Numbered from the stretch's first letter, positions 17,784 through 26,739 are shown. The stretch is DNA of 64,000 bases from Shinella lacus (GCF_010994755.1 NZ_WHSB02000003.1:496001-560000); one strand, 5' to 3'. Notes: generated by a model not told the origin, from the letters alone. A program made the numbers and translations.

Positions 17784-17805
17784 ATCCGTCAAGGTGCACC
17801 TGATA

Positions 17806-17823
17806 GTTCGAATAATTTCGAAC
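17806..17823. promoter_or_regulatory. Perfect inverted repeat, probable ArsR-type operator 1
   Basis: GTTCGAA and TTCGAAC are separated by TAAT in the 85-base gap between the MFS exporter and the ArsR-family gene. A second related repeat follows at 17849-17868. The pair suits autoregulation and repression of the exporter. Confidence 0.7.
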
Positions 17824-17848
17824 AATTCTCTACTATCATTTTCACGAC

Positions 17849-17868
17849 GGTTCAACTAAATTCGAACC
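17849..17868. promoter_or_regulatory. Near-perfect inverted repeat, probable ArsR-type operator 2
   Basis: GGTTCAA and TTCGAACC (one mismatch in the arms) directly abut the ATG of the ArsR gene at 17869. The half-site GTTCRA is shared with the repeat at 17806. Bound protein here would block the regulator's own translation start region. Confidence 0.65.
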
Positions 17869-18192
17869 ATGGCGTCCGATACCGACCTTCACCACCCCGC
17901 CCGCCACGATCTGCGGCTGACCGACGTTCTCTTCGCCTTGAGCGATCCGGAGCGCCTGGCCATCGTACGCCAGCTTTCCGATGGACCGCTTGAAATGGCG
18001 CAATGCTATCTCTCCGACCCTTCGATGCCCAAATCGACCAAGTCGCATTTGATGAAGGTTCTGCGCGAGGCGGGTGTCATCCGCAACGAGCCCCTGGGCC
18101 GCGGCCGCCGACTCAGCATCCGCCACGACGACCTAGAGGCGCGGTTCCCGGGATTGATCGGTTCAGTGCTCGGCGCTTCCGTCGATGCTTAG
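17869..18192 (+). CDS. ArsR family (winged helix) transcriptional regulator
   Basis: This 107-residue regulator has the ArsR-type wing-helix pattern: LFALSDPERLAIVRQLSDGP, a recognition helix around PKSTKSHLMKVLREAGVIRNE and a wing GRGRRLSIRHDDLEARFPG. I do not see the CxC metal motif of classical ArsR; one cysteine occurs in EMAQCYLSD. It may therefore sense a small organic compound rather than arsenite, as many members near exporters do. It diverges from the MFS exporter over two operator-like repeats. Confidence 0.85.
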   Translation: MASDTDLHHPARHDLRLTDVLFALSDPERLAIVRQLSDGPLEMAQCYLSDPSMPKSTKSHLMKVLREAGVIRNEPLGRGRRLSIRHDDLEARFPGLIGSVLGASVDA

Positions 18193-18320
18193 CGGAGGTA
18201 TGACCTGATGGGCGCTGAGGGGACTCAGGGCGGATTTCCGACCAATTGCTCCGAATGCGGGTCACATCGTTCTGTATTTGGAATAGCAGTCGAAATATAG
18301 AACAATATTCGATTTTCTAT

Positions 18321-18349
18321 TTGACATGCCGGACGGTTGTTCCTCTTAT
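18321..18349 (+). promoter_or_regulatory. Candidate promoter of the IclR gene
   Basis: A consensus TTGACA (18321-18326) is followed after 17 bases by TCTTAT (18344-18349, four of six matches to the -10). The sequence just upstream is AT-rich with a loose inverted repeat (CGAAATAT and ATATTCG near 18290-18312) that could be an IclR-type site. The gene starts at 18412. Confidence 0.5.
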
Positions 18350-18411
18350 TGTTTGTATCGGGACAGAAACCCAAGGGGTGGAGGCCGATGAAGTAGAGGG
18401 AGGAACTGGCT

Positions 18412-19209
18412 TTGATACTCAACGAAGCAGTCGTTCGTGCAATCGACATCATCAGCCTGATCGCCGCTTCAAGCAGGCCGCTGACCCTCTCCGAGATATG
18501 CAAGAAGACCGGAATTCCGAAGACGAGCGCTTTCGGTATCGTCAACACGTTGGTGCACAAAAGGGCGCTCGAAATTGCCGACGATCAGGTGAAATCCTTT
18601 CGCATCGGATTGGGGATCCTCGAAACCACACTGGCCGCGCTTTCGGAATCGGATCTCCTGAAGGCGGCGCGGCCGACACTGGAAGAACTGAACGGACTCA
18701 TCGGGGAGACGATCCTTTTCGCGGTCGAAGACAACGGCCAGATGGTCTTCCTCGACATGTTGCAGGGTGAGGCCTATCTGCGCGCCATCGTAAAGCTTGG
18801 TACACGCGTCGAGATGCATTGCTCGGCAATCGGCAAGGCCGTTCTGGCAGCGATGCCCGAGATTGAACTTCTGACGTTCCTCAACGACTCGCCCCTGATG
18901 AAGAAAACCACGCACACGATCACCAGCCGCGCGGAACTTATGAAGGATTTGCAGGCGACGCGTCAGCGGAAGTTTTCTCTGGACGACGAAGAGAATGTTG
19001 AAGACGTGCGTTGCGTCGGTGCCCCGATCTACTCGCGATCCCGCAAAGTGATTGCCGGCGTCAGCATCACGACTCATGCTTCCCGGGTGGACCGGGACAA
19101 ACTCGAATACTACGGGGCGCTGATCCACAATGCCGCGCTGAAGATTTCGCGGCGCATGGGATTTAGCGAAACGGACCTCTACTGGAATGAACTGGCATCC
19201 ACCGGCTGA
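18412..19209 (+). CDS. IclR family transcriptional regulator
   Basis: This 265-residue regulator has an N-terminal winged helix (LTLSEICKKTGIPKTSAFGIVNTLV, about residues 24-48) and a C-terminal GAF-like effector domain (GETILFAVEDNGQMVFLD; HCSAIGKAVLAA; DVRCVGAPIYSRSRKVIAGVSI). A TTG start at 18412 is chosen because an AGAGGGAGGA ribosome site lies eight bases upstream and no ATG fits. It heads the cluster 19362-26683 in the same direction, with a 152-base gap, and is the natural candidate regulator. The effector is unknown. Confidence 0.9.
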   Translation: MILNEAVVRAIDIISLIAASSRPLTLSEICKKTGIPKTSAFGIVNTLVHKRALEIADDQVKSFRIGLGILETTLAALSESDLLKAARPTLEELNGLIGETILFAVEDNGQMVFLDMLQGEAYLRAIVKLGTRVEMHCSAIGKAVLAAMPEIELLTFLNDSPLMKKTTHTITSRAELMKDLQATRQRKFSLDDEENVEDVRCVGAPIYSRSRKVIAGVSITTHASRVDRDKLEYYGALIHNAALKISRRMGFSETDLYWNELASTG

Positions 19210-19361
19210 CCATCCTTCGACCGATGGTTTTCCGAGGACGACCGGGCCGTCGCTGAACGGCGGCCCGATGCCGAACTGAGTCTTCTTCTCAGGAAGATCG
19301 GAAGAGCCTGCGCCCACCGGCGCCGGAATGCCCACCTGTGTGTAAAAATGGAGGAAAAACA

Positions 19362-20735
19362 ATGGGTTTGAAAACCACCCGCGAGATCGCTGACTACGTG
19401 CACGACTTCAAGTATGAGCAGTTGCCGTCGGATCTCGTTTCACATGTCAAGGACATCGTCAGCGGCTATATGTCGTCCACGCTGGCGGGTTCGATCCTGC
19501 CGATCGGGCGGGTCGCGACGGCCTATGCCAGGCAGCAGGCCAGCACTCAGCATGCCGGTGTGTTTGGCGGCGGATTCAAGACGACGCTCGAAGCAGCGGC
19601 GGCGGCGAACGCTACCATGGCGCATGCGACCGAACTCGAGGATGTCGCCTTTCCAGAGGGGCTTTATACGCTCACCGTTCTTGCACCGGTCTTTGCCATC
19701 GCAGAGCATCAGCGGATGACGGGCCGCGAGGCCATCGAGGCGTTCGTTCTCGGATATGAAGTTGCGGGAAAGCTCGGCGTGGCTTGTGCCGACGCCGGAG
19801 CGAAGGGCTGGATGCTGTCCGCCGTCTTCGCATCTGTCGGCAATGCCGCGGCGGCCGCCAGGCTCTTCAAGCTCGACCGTGAGCAGACACTCAATGCCAT
19901 CAGCATTGGTGCTTCGCAGGGCACGGGCCTGGTCAAGCAGGCCGGCATGGGCGCCCACACATTCGAGGCAGGGTTCGCCGCTCGCAACGGCATTTGCGCT
20001 GCCACGCTCGCCAAGCTGGGCCTGGACGGTGCACCCGGTATTCTCGAAGGCGTCGGCGGAATGGCGGACCTGATCGGCGGCATGCCGGATTTCGAGCTGG
20101 TCGAAGGATTTCGGACAGCGGAGATCGGTATTCGCAAATATCCATGCTGCGGGCTGCTTCAGCGGACGATCGACGGTATGTCCGACCTTATCGCGGCAGA
20201 GAAGCTGACGATCGATGCGGTGGAAAGCATCGAGGTCGAAGTAAACCACACCTTTGCGATGTACATGAAGTACGCCGATCCCCGCACAGCCGCCCAGACG
20301 CGCTTCAGCATCGAGCATGCCATGGCCGCCTGCTTCATCGAGCAACCGGTCTTCCTCGCATCCTTCACCGACGAGGCGGCTCATGATCCACGCTACGCCG
20401 CAATCCGCCGGAAGGTGACAATGAAGGTTCACCCCGAATGGGAACGCGGTTACTTCCCGCAGCCCGCCATTATCACGGTCACAAAGAAGGACGGAACGGT
20501 TCTGAAACGCGAGTGCGTCTTCGCCCGCGGAGATGCGGGCCATCCCGCTTCCCGCGAAGACATCGGCGGCAAGTACCAGGGCGCCATCGATTTCGTCGGC
20601 GTCCTCTCGCAGGAGCAGGCCGACAAGGCCTCGCGCATCATCGAAACGCTCGACGACATTGAGGACATCTCTGAATTGACGACGATCTTTGCCTTCCCTG
20701 ACCAGCTCAAGGCATCGGAACGCAAGGTCGCGTGA
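19362..20735 (+). CDS. MmgE/PrpD family protein
   Basis: This 457-residue protein matches the MmgE/PrpD family, whose known members are 2-methylcitrate dehydratase and cis-aconitate decarboxylase. Typical segments are SGYMSSTLAGSILPIGRVATAYA, ANATMAHATELEDVAF, ISIGASQGTGLVKQAG and IRKYPCCGLLQRTIDGM. The start at 19362 follows an ideal GGAGGAAAAACA ribosome site. Family members dehydrate or decarboxylate tricarboxylic or hydroxy acids. With a mandelate-racemase family enzyme and a ThDP enzyme downstream, it probably acts in breakdown of a polyhydroxylated or branched acid. The exact substrate is not deducible. Confidence 0.88.
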   Translation: MGLKTTREIADYVHDFKYEQLPSDLVSHVKDIVSGYMSSTLAGSILPIGRVATAYARQQASTQHAGVFGGGFKTTLEAAAAANATMAHATELEDVAFPEGLYTLTVLAPVFAIAEHQRMTGREAIEAFVLGYEVAGKLGVACADAGAKGWMLSAVFASVGNAAAAARLFKLDREQTLNAISIGASQGTGLVKQAGMGAHTFEAGFAARNGICAATLAKLGLDGAPGILEGVGGMADLIGGMPDFELVEGFRTAEIGIRKYPCCGLLQRTIDGMSDLIAAEKLTIDAVESIEVEVNHTFAMYMKYADPRTAAQTRFSIEHAMAACFIEQPVFLASFTDEAAHDPRYAAIRRKVTMKVHPEWERGYFPQPAIITVTKKDGTVLKRECVFARGDAGHPASREDIGGKYQGAIDFVGVLSQEQADKASRIIETLDDIEDISELTTIFAFPDQLKASERKVA

Positions 20736-20808
20736 GGATGAATGGTCGGCGGGCGCCGCTGGCGTCCGCCGATGTTCGAAAGGTGGGAATGATGAGGGGA
20801 GGCATCGC

Positions 20809-21999
20809 ATGAAAATCACCAATGTCGAAGCGCTTCTATGCGATGGTGGCTGGTGGCCCTGGATATTCATCAAGGTCCAGACCGACGAGGGAATTGTCGG
20901 CTATGGCGAATGCAGCGACAATCGCGTCAATCCCTACGGAATCCTTGGCTGTGTCGAAGACCTGAAGCCGCTGCTCGTGGGCTCGGACCCTTTCGCGGTC
21001 GAAGCCCTGTACTGGCAAATGTTCCGGCTGACGCGCCCCAACCTCGGGGGCGTGGTACAGAAGGCGATCGCTGGCATCGAGATCGCGCTATGGGACATCA
21101 AGGCGAAGGCGCTCGGCGTGACGGTCAGCGAACTGTTCGGCGGGCCGATCCGGGACAAAATCAGAGTATATTGGAGCCATTGCGGCACCTATCGCGCGCT
21201 CTACCCCGACATGGTTGGTTCGATGCCGCTCCGCTCGCTCGGCGATATCGCCGAACTCGGTGCGGAAGTCGTGGAGCGCGGGTATACCGCACTAAAGACC
21301 AACATGGTGGTGCCGGGGGAGCCTGCGTCGACGATCTGGAGCGCCGACGGAAATGTCACGACCGAAACCTGCCGGTCGATCGAGAAGCTGCTCGGGACGT
21401 TCCGCGATGCCGTCGGCGATACGGTCGACATTGCCCTCGACCTCAACTTCAATTTCCGGGCGGACGGAAACATTCGCATCGCCCGCCTCGTCGAACAGTT
21501 TGATCTGATGTGGCTGGAGCTCGATTGCTACGATCCCGTAGCACTTCTGCAGGTGAAGAACGCCGCACGCACACCCATCTGCTCGGGCGAAAGCCTCTAT
21601 ACGATGCGGCAATACAAGCCTTTCCTGGATGCCCACGCGGTGGACGTTGCGATGGTTGACGTAGCTTGGAACGGCCTGTCCGAATCAAGGCGCATCGCTG
21701 CGCTCGCCGATATCTGCGAAACGCCGGTCGCCCCGCACAATTATTACAGCCATCTATCGACGCTGCTGAGCGCGCATTTCTGCGCCGCCGTGCCGAACCT
21801 CAAGATCCTTGAGGTCGATGTCGACAGCGTTCCGTGGCGCGATGACCTTTTGACCGAACCGCTCGAGATCAAGGACGGCTATCTGACTCTGCCGAAGAAG
21901 CCAGGCCTAGGGGCCGACCTCAACGAGGCCGAAGTTCGCAAGCGCCCTTGGGTGCCCAAGGCAGATCCCCTCAAACTTCGACGCGTGCGTGGCGCCTGA
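20809..21999 (+). CDS. Mandelate racemase/muconate lactonizing enzyme family dehydratase
   Basis: This 396-residue member of the enolase superfamily has Mg ligands in the standard spacing: D211 (IALDLN), E237 (WLELD) and E261 (CSGESL). A catalytic-type histidine is at about 310 (VAPHNYYSH). The second-strand motif is YTALKTN, a KxN rather than KxK, as in D-galactonate dehydratase-like proteins. It would abstract the proton next to a carboxylate and probably dehydrate a sugar acid. AGGGGAGG lies seven bases before the ATG. The acid is unknown. It lies 73 bases after the MmgE/PrpD gene. Confidence 0.9.
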   Translation: MKITNVEALLCDGGWWPWIFIKVQTDEGIVGYGECSDNRVNPYGILGCVEDLKPLLVGSDPFAVEALYWQMFRLTRPNLGGVVQKAIAGIEIALWDIKAKALGVTVSELFGGPIRDKIRVYWSHCGTYRALYPDMVGSMPLRSLGDIAELGAEVVERGYTALKTNMVVPGEPASTIWSADGNVTTETCRSIEKLLGTFRDAVGDTVDIALDLNFNFRADGNIRIARLVEQFDLMWLELDCYDPVALLQVKNAARTPICSGESLYTMRQYKPFLDAHAVDVAMVDVAWNGLSESRRIAALADICETPVAPHNYYSHLSTLLSAHFCAAVPNLKILEVDVDSVPWRDDLLTEPLEIKDGYLTLPKKPGLGADLNEAEVRKRPWVPKADPLKLRRVRGA

Positions 22000-22019
22000 T
22001 CGCGGCCGGAAAGAGAACC

Positions 22020-22517
22020 ATGAACGACACCCGCCATATTCGACATCAGGAACCGATCGGCCGGCAGGATGAACGGATTTTCGATCCTGCACGGCTCTAT
22101 CACGTCGGCATCTGTGTGAAGGACATTGCCGCGACGGTCCAGTTTTACAGCGACGCCTTCGGCATCGGTCCGTTCACCTATCGAGATGTCAACTTCACGA
22201 ACGCTACCTACTACGGAGAGGTCGCGGGCTACAGCGGTAAACGCGCCTTTGCCCAGCTCGGCCCGATGACGCTGGAACTCATCGAGCTTGGCGAAGGGCC
22301 GACGATCCAGAAGGATTTCATGGAACAGCACGGCGAGGGCCTGCACCATCTCGGGTTCGAGGTCGACGACCTCGCCATGGCGATGGACGAGGCCAGCCGC
22401 AAGGGATTGACGATCACGCAGAGCTTCACACGTCCAGACGGGACCGGATTCGCCTATGTCGATTCCGACCGGGTGGGAGGCACGATTTTTGAAGTCGTCG
22501 AGAAGGTACGGCCGTGA
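22020..22517 (+). CDS. VOC superfamily protein (methylmalonyl-CoA epimerase/glyoxalase-like)
   Basis: This 165-residue protein carries a VOC (vicinal oxygen chelate) domain from about residue 22: LYHVGICVKDIAATVQFYSDAFG, then MTLELIELGEG, then HHLGFEVDDLAMAMDEA and GGTIFEVVE. The metal-ligand positions (H of YHVG, E of LELIE, H of LHHLGF, E of FEVVE) are all present. The pattern resembles methylmalonyl-CoA epimerase more than dioxygenases. It may isomerise or epimerise an intermediate of the cluster's pathway. It starts 20 bases after the dehydratase gene. Confidence 0.85.
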   Translation: MNDTRHIRHQEPIGRQDERIFDPARLYHVGICVKDIAATVQFYSDAFGIGPFTYRDVNFTNATYYGEVAGYSGKRAFAQLGPMTLELIELGEGPTIQKDFMEQHGEGLHHLGFEVDDLAMAMDEASRKGLTITQSFTRPDGTGFAYVDSDRVGGTIFEVVEKVRP

Positions 22518-22560
22518 TGCACGGAGACCTTGCAGCAGCAACGCGAACGGAAGACAGGAC

Positions 22561-24267
22561 ATGACAATTGCCGAAAGACAGATAGAGGCCTCGACAACGT
22601 CGGGAGCGGAGCTGATCGCCTCGACGCTGAAAGGCTATGGCGTTACCCACGTTTTCTTCATGGAGTCGGTCCTGCGTCAAACGCTGATAAGGCTGGAAGA
22701 GCTGGGCGTGAGACGCGTGCTGGCCCATAGCGAGGCGGCCGCCGTCTACATGGCGGACGGTTATGCGCGCATAGCCCGCCGGCCTGGTGTCTGCCTGGCC
22801 CAGTCCGTCGGCGCTGCGAACCTTGCCGCTGCCTGCCAGGACCCGTTTCTCGGCAAATCGCCTGTGCTTGCACTCACGGGCAAGAAGGCGCCGCATGCGC
22901 AACACCGCAACGCCTATCAGGAGATCGACCACCGGCTGATGTTCGAGGCCGTTACGAAATTCAACGCGACCGTCGAGACGTTCGAGCAGCTGCCACGTCT
23001 TCTCCGGCAGGCGCTCCGTGAGGCGATGTCGGGTTCGCCCGGTCCGGCGCATCTCGATATTGCCGGCGGTTTTGCGGGGGAACTGATCGAAACGGCGACT
23101 GGTGTCTCGAACGTCATCATCGATGCGCCCTTTACCCATTACCCCACGCATCGTCCCGGCGCCGATGTGGACAGCATCGCGCGGGCGGCACGCCTCGTGA
23201 CAGCGGCGAAGCGCCCCGTCATTCTTGCAGGAGGAGGCGCGCGCCTCTCCGATGCGGGCGCCGCGATCCGGCGCCTCGCCGAGCAGCATGCCATCCCGGT
23301 CGCAACGTCTCTGAATGCCAAGGATATCATTCGGGGTGATCATCCATTCTCGGTGGGCGTCATCGGAACCTATTCGCGATGGACCGCCAATCGCACCGTC
23401 CACGAGGCCGATCTCGTCATCCTCGTCGGCACGCAGACGAGCGATCAGGTCACTGCAAACTGGACAATCCCCGCTGTGGGCACGCCCGTCATCCAGATCG
23501 ACATCGATCCGCGTGAACTGGGGCGGAACTATCCCAACACGGTTTCGATCTGCGGTGATGCGAGGACGTCGATTGAACAGTTGACCGAAGTTTTGCAGGA
23601 GCCGGTGCAGCGACAGGCGTGGACCGAACACTGGCGTGCGCTCAACAAAGCTTGGGACGAGGCGTATGACGGCCCTTGCACGAGCGACGCTATGCCGATC
23701 AAGCCCGAGCGTCTCTGCCGTGAGATCACTGAAGCACTGCCCGAAAACGGCATCCTTGTTTCCGACACCGGTTATGCTGGAATCTGGACCGGGGCGTTGG
23801 TCGATCTGAAGCATGAGAGCCAGAATTATATCCGCGCAGCCGGCTCGCTCGGCTGGGGTTTTCCTGCTTCTCTTGGTGCAAAATGCGCGGCGCCGGACCG
23901 ACCCGTCTTGTGTTTTACGGGCGATGGCGGCTTCTGGTACCACATGAGCGAGCTTGAGACGGCGCGCCGCTGCGGCATCAACACGGTGACCGTGATCAAC
24001 AACAACAGCGGTTTTGGACAATGCATCGATGCGATCCATCGAAACTATGGCAGTCGGCCGGGACACCCGACCGATCTCTATGAATTCAGGAACACGGACT
24101 TCGCACGGATCGCCGAGAATCTCGGATGCATCGGCATGCGCGTCACTGATCCTTCGGACTTGCAGGAATGCTTGTCGCAGGCGTTCGCAGCCGAGCGGCC
24201 CGTGGTGATCGACGTGGTGACGGATCAGGCCGCGCGGGCGCCCGCACCGTGGTTTCCAGCAAATTGA
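22561..24267 (+). CDS. Thiamine diphosphate-dependent enzyme (acetolactate synthase-like)
   Basis: This 568-residue ThDP enzyme has three domains: the N-terminal Pyr domain with the activating glutamate E58 (VLAHSEAAAVYMADGYAR), a central domain (RPVILAGGGARLS) and the C-terminal PP domain with the GDG...NN motif (TGDGGFWYH at about 454 to INNNSGFG). Length and architecture match the acetolactate synthase/benzoylformate decarboxylase/oxalyl-CoA decarboxylase group. It would act on a 2-oxo acid, possibly the product of the upstream dehydratase, by decarboxylation or carboligation. An isolated catabolic copy without a small regulatory subunit argues against a role in branched-chain amino acid synthesis. 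Confidence 0.9.
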   Translation: MTIAERQIEASTTSGAELIASTLKGYGVTHVFFMESVLRQTLIRLEELGVRRVLAHSEAAAVYMADGYARIARRPGVCLAQSVGAANLAAACQDPFLGKSPVLALTGKKAPHAQHRNAYQEIDHRLMFEAVTKFNATVETFEQLPRLLRQALREAMSGSPGPAHLDIAGGFAGELIETATGVSNVIIDAPFTHYPTHRPGADVDSIARAARLVTAAKRPVILAGGGARLSDAGAAIRRLAEQHAIPVATSLNAKDIIRGDHPFSVGVIGTYSRWTANRTVHEADLVILVGTQTSDQVTANWTIPAVGTPVIQIDIDPRELGRNYPNTVSICGDARTSIEQLTEVLQEPVQRQAWTEHWRALNKAWDEAYDGPCTSDAMPIKPERLCREITEALPENGILVSDTGYAGIWTGALVDLKHESQNYIRAAGSLGWGFPASLGAKCAAPDRPVLCFTGDGGFWYHMSELETARRCGINTVTVINNNSGFGQCIDAIHRNYGSRPGHPTDLYEFRNTDFARIAENLGCIGMRVTDPSDLQECLSQAFAAERPVVIDVVTDQAARAPAPWFPAN

Positions 24268-24289
24268 GCGTGCCTGGGGAGGGACCGAA

Positions 24290-25243
24290 ATGACGAATTA
24301 CGAGAATCCGGCGGTTGTCATTGTCGGTGCCGGCGCAATGGGATGCCTGTTTGGCGGGCTTCTGGCGGAGGGCGGTCTGAATGTCACACTGGTTGATGTC
24401 TGGCAGGACCATGTCGATCGCATAAACCGTGACGGCCTGAAGGTCGTCGGGTTCGGGGGCGATCGCCATATTAGGATGCGTGCCGTGCCGAACGGTGCCG
24501 AAGTCCAGCGTGCAGATGTCGTCTTCTTCCAGTGCAAGGCGACCGCCAACAAGGCAGCGGCGGGCAGCGTCCGACACCTCTTTTCGGGCGGAGAGACCGT
24601 CGGCATCAGTTTCCAGAATGGTATGGGCAGTGAAGACGAGATTGGCGGCATCGTCGGTCCCCAACAGATGCTGATGGGACTGACCGCCCAATCGGCGATG
24701 CTGGAGGAACCCGGTGTCGTCCGTGGTTTTGCAGATCTGCCGAGCTATATCGGAGAACTTCAGGGTGGAGCCTCGGAGCGCGCGACCCGGGTTGCATCCG
24801 TGTTGACGCGACCCGGCCTCAAGATCGTCGCGAGCGAGGATATCCTGCGCGAAAAATGGTCCAAGCTGCTCGTCAACATCGCCTTCGCGGGCACAAGCGG
24901 CACCACCGGGCTGACACTCGGTGAGGTGATCGAGCACCCCGAACTCCGCTCCGTCGCAGAGGCAGCGATGGAGGAAGCGGCGATGGTCGCAGCGGCAAAG
25001 GGCGTCGTGCTGGATCCAGCGGCTCGCACGAAAACGTTCGACCAAATCCTGTCGGGTGCGGCACGAAACAACAAGGCCAGTGTCCTGGCTGACCTAACCG
25101 CGGGTCGCCTAACAGAAGTGGATTACATTTACGGCACTGTGATCCGCTATGCCAGTGAACTCGGCATCTCTGTGCCAACCATGAGGGCGCTCGCTGCGTT
25201 GATCAAGGGCTGCGAGGCAGCGGCAAAGCGCCCCGCCACCTAG
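24290..25243 (+). CDS. Ketopantoate reductase (ApbA/PanE) family oxidoreductase
   Basis: This 317-residue NAD(P)-dependent reductase has a Rossmann motif VVIVGAGAMGCLFGGLLAEGG (residues about 9-29), the catalytic lysine region REKWSKLLVNIAF and the C-terminal substrate glutamate in LTEVDYIYG. Members reduce 2-oxo acids such as ketopantoate. In this cluster it likely reduces a 2-oxo acid made by, or feeding, the ThDP enzyme rather than serving vitamin B5 synthesis. It begins 22 bases after the ThDP gene with a GGGAGG ribosome site. Confidence 0.88.
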   Translation: MTNYENPAVVIVGAGAMGCLFGGLLAEGGLNVTLVDVWQDHVDRINRDGLKVVGFGGDRHIRMRAVPNGAEVQRADVVFFQCKATANKAAAGSVRHLFSGGETVGISFQNGMGSEDEIGGIVGPQQMLMGLTAQSAMLEEPGVVRGFADLPSYIGELQGGASERATRVASVLTRPGLKIVASEDILREKWSKLLVNIAFAGTSGTTGLTLGEVIEHPELRSVAEAAMEEAAMVAAAKGVVLDPAARTKTFDQILSGAARNNKASVLADLTAGRLTEVDYIYGTVIRYASELGISVPTMRALAALIKGCEAAAKRPAT

Positions 25244-25372
25244 GTAGGACAATACGCATATCGAGATTATCCGAGACCCATGGTGGGGAGTGACCGTGGT
25301 GATCGAGTGCATTTGCGTCGTGAGACCGGCTCGAAGCAAATGTTGGGCTTACCGGTTTTTGGAGGAACACCG

Positions 25373-26683
25373 ATGACTACGCTTGTGGAGAGGACCACTA
25401 TCAACAAAGTCGCCTGGCGACTGATGCCCTTTCTGTTCATTTGCTACTTCTTCAACGTGATCGACCGCGTCAATGTCGGCTTCGCGGCGCTGACGATGAA
25501 TGCGGACCTGAAGTTCACCGCAACCGCTTTCGGGACGGGCGCGAGCATATTCTTCGTCTCCTACGTGCTGGCCGAAGTGCCATCCAATGTCCTGATGCAC
25601 CGCTTTGGTGCCCGGATCTGGATCGCTCGTGTCATGATCACCTGGGGCATCCTGTCTGGTGCGCAGGCGTTCGTCTGGGACGAATTTACTTTCTATTCTG
25701 TGCGGTTCGCCCTAGGCCTTGCCGAGGCCGGTTTCTTCCCAGGCATGATCTATTATCTCGCGCAGTGGTATCCGGCACAGTACCGTTCGCGGACCTTCGC
25801 ACAGCTCATGGCTGTCAGCCCATTCAGCAGCGTGGTCGGCGCTCCTGTCTCCGCCTGGTTGCTTGGCTTTACGGCATTCGGCTTCGCCGGCTGGCAGCTC
25901 ATGTTCATCATCGAGGCAGTCCCCTCCGTCATTCTCGGCGTCATTTGCCTCATCTTCCTGACCAATCGTCCCGAGGATGCGCACTGGCTGACCCGCGAGG
26001 AGAAGACGTGGCTGACGCAGACGCTGAAGGCCGAGGAAGAGGCCAAGCAGAAGGTCCGCAATTTCACCTTCTGGCAGGCCTTGCTCAATCGGAAGGTCCT
26101 CATGCTTGCCGTTCTGGAATTCGGTCTTGTCATGGCCAATTGGGGCATGAGCTTCTGGCTTCCGCAGATCGTCAAAGGATTCGGCGGCCTGAGCAATATC
26201 CAGGTCGGCTTCATCAGTGCCATTCCATTTCTCGGAGCCCTGGTCGGCATGCAACTCTGGGCACGCAGTTCGGATCGCACATTGGAGCGCCGCTTCCATC
26301 TCGCATTCGCCTGTCTGGTTGCCGCGCTGGGTATTGCTGCCGGAGCGCTTATCGCCAGCCCCGTGCTCAAGATCATCGCCCTGTCGATCGGCATCATGGG
26401 CTTTTGGTCAGCTCTCTCGGTCTTCTGGACGGTACCGACCGCTTTCCTGGGTGGTTTGGCGGGTGCCGGCGCAATCGCGCTCATCAACTCGCTTGCGCAG
26501 TTCGGCGGAATCATATCGCCATGGCTCATGGGCTATTCGAAGGATGTGACGGGCGACTTCACCGTCGGCCTTTTGGTGATCGCCGGGTTCTGCATGGTCT
26601 CTGTCATTCTTTCGCTCTTTGTCACCAATGATGAGCGCAATCAGAAGGCGGGCAAGCTTGTTGCCGCGCCCGCAGGAGAATGA
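25373..26683 (+). CDS. MFS transporter, anion:cation symporter (ACS) type
   Basis: This 436-residue protein has twelve predicted membrane spans in the pattern of the ACS family (tartrate, phthalate, galactonate, glucarate carriers). Signatures are FICYFFNVIDRVNVGFAALTMN in span 1, RFALGLAEAGFFPGMIYYLAQWYP in span 4 and FLTNRPEDAHWLTREEK in the central loop. It most likely imports an organic or sugar acid that the preceding genes degrade. The ATG at 25373 is set by a GGAGGAACACC ribosome site. It is the last gene of the IclR-headed cluster. Confidence 0.93.
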   Translation: MTTLVERTTINKVAWRLMPFLFICYFFNVIDRVNVGFAALTMNADLKFTATAFGTGASIFFVSYVLAEVPSNVLMHRFGARIWIARVMITWGILSGAQAFVWDEFTFYSVRFALGLAEAGFFPGMIYYLAQWYPAQYRSRTFAQLMAVSPFSSVVGAPVSAWLLGFTAFGFAGWQLMFIIEAVPSVILGVICLIFLTNRPEDAHWLTREEKTWLTQTLKAEEEAKQKVRNFTFWQALLNRKVLMLAVLEFGLVMANWGMSFWLPQIVKGFGGLSNIQVGFISAIPFLGALVGMQLWARSSDRTLERRFHLAFACLVAALGIAAGALIASPVLKIIALSIGIMGFWSALSVFWTVPTAFLGGLAGAGAIALINSLAQFGGIISPWLMGYSKDVTGDFTVGLLVIAGFCMVSVILSLFVTNDERNQKAGKLVAAPAGE

Positions 26684-26713
26684 CATCCGGGTGAGGAAGC
26701 CCTGAACTAGCGA

Positions 26714-26739
26714 ACCGCACCCGGGAAACCGTGTGCGGT
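26714..26739. terminator. Weak candidate terminator between convergent genes
   Basis: ACCGCAC and GTGCGGT form a perfect 7-bp stem with a 12-base loop, about 30 bases after the MFS stop. No T-run follows. The rest of the gap to 26875 holds a second small hairpin (AGCCG/CGGCT near 26850) that would face the DapA-family gene. Confidence 0.35.

Noticed and set aside
18198-18222. Terminator after the ArsR gene
   Set aside because: Only a 5-bp stem (CTGAG/CTCAG) without a T-run was found, too weak to call.
22426-24066. 546-codon minus-strand frame opposite the ThDP enzyme
   Set aside because: It mirrors codons of the well-supported ThDP gene, is rich in Arg, His and Asp, and has no recognisable domain or ribosome site.
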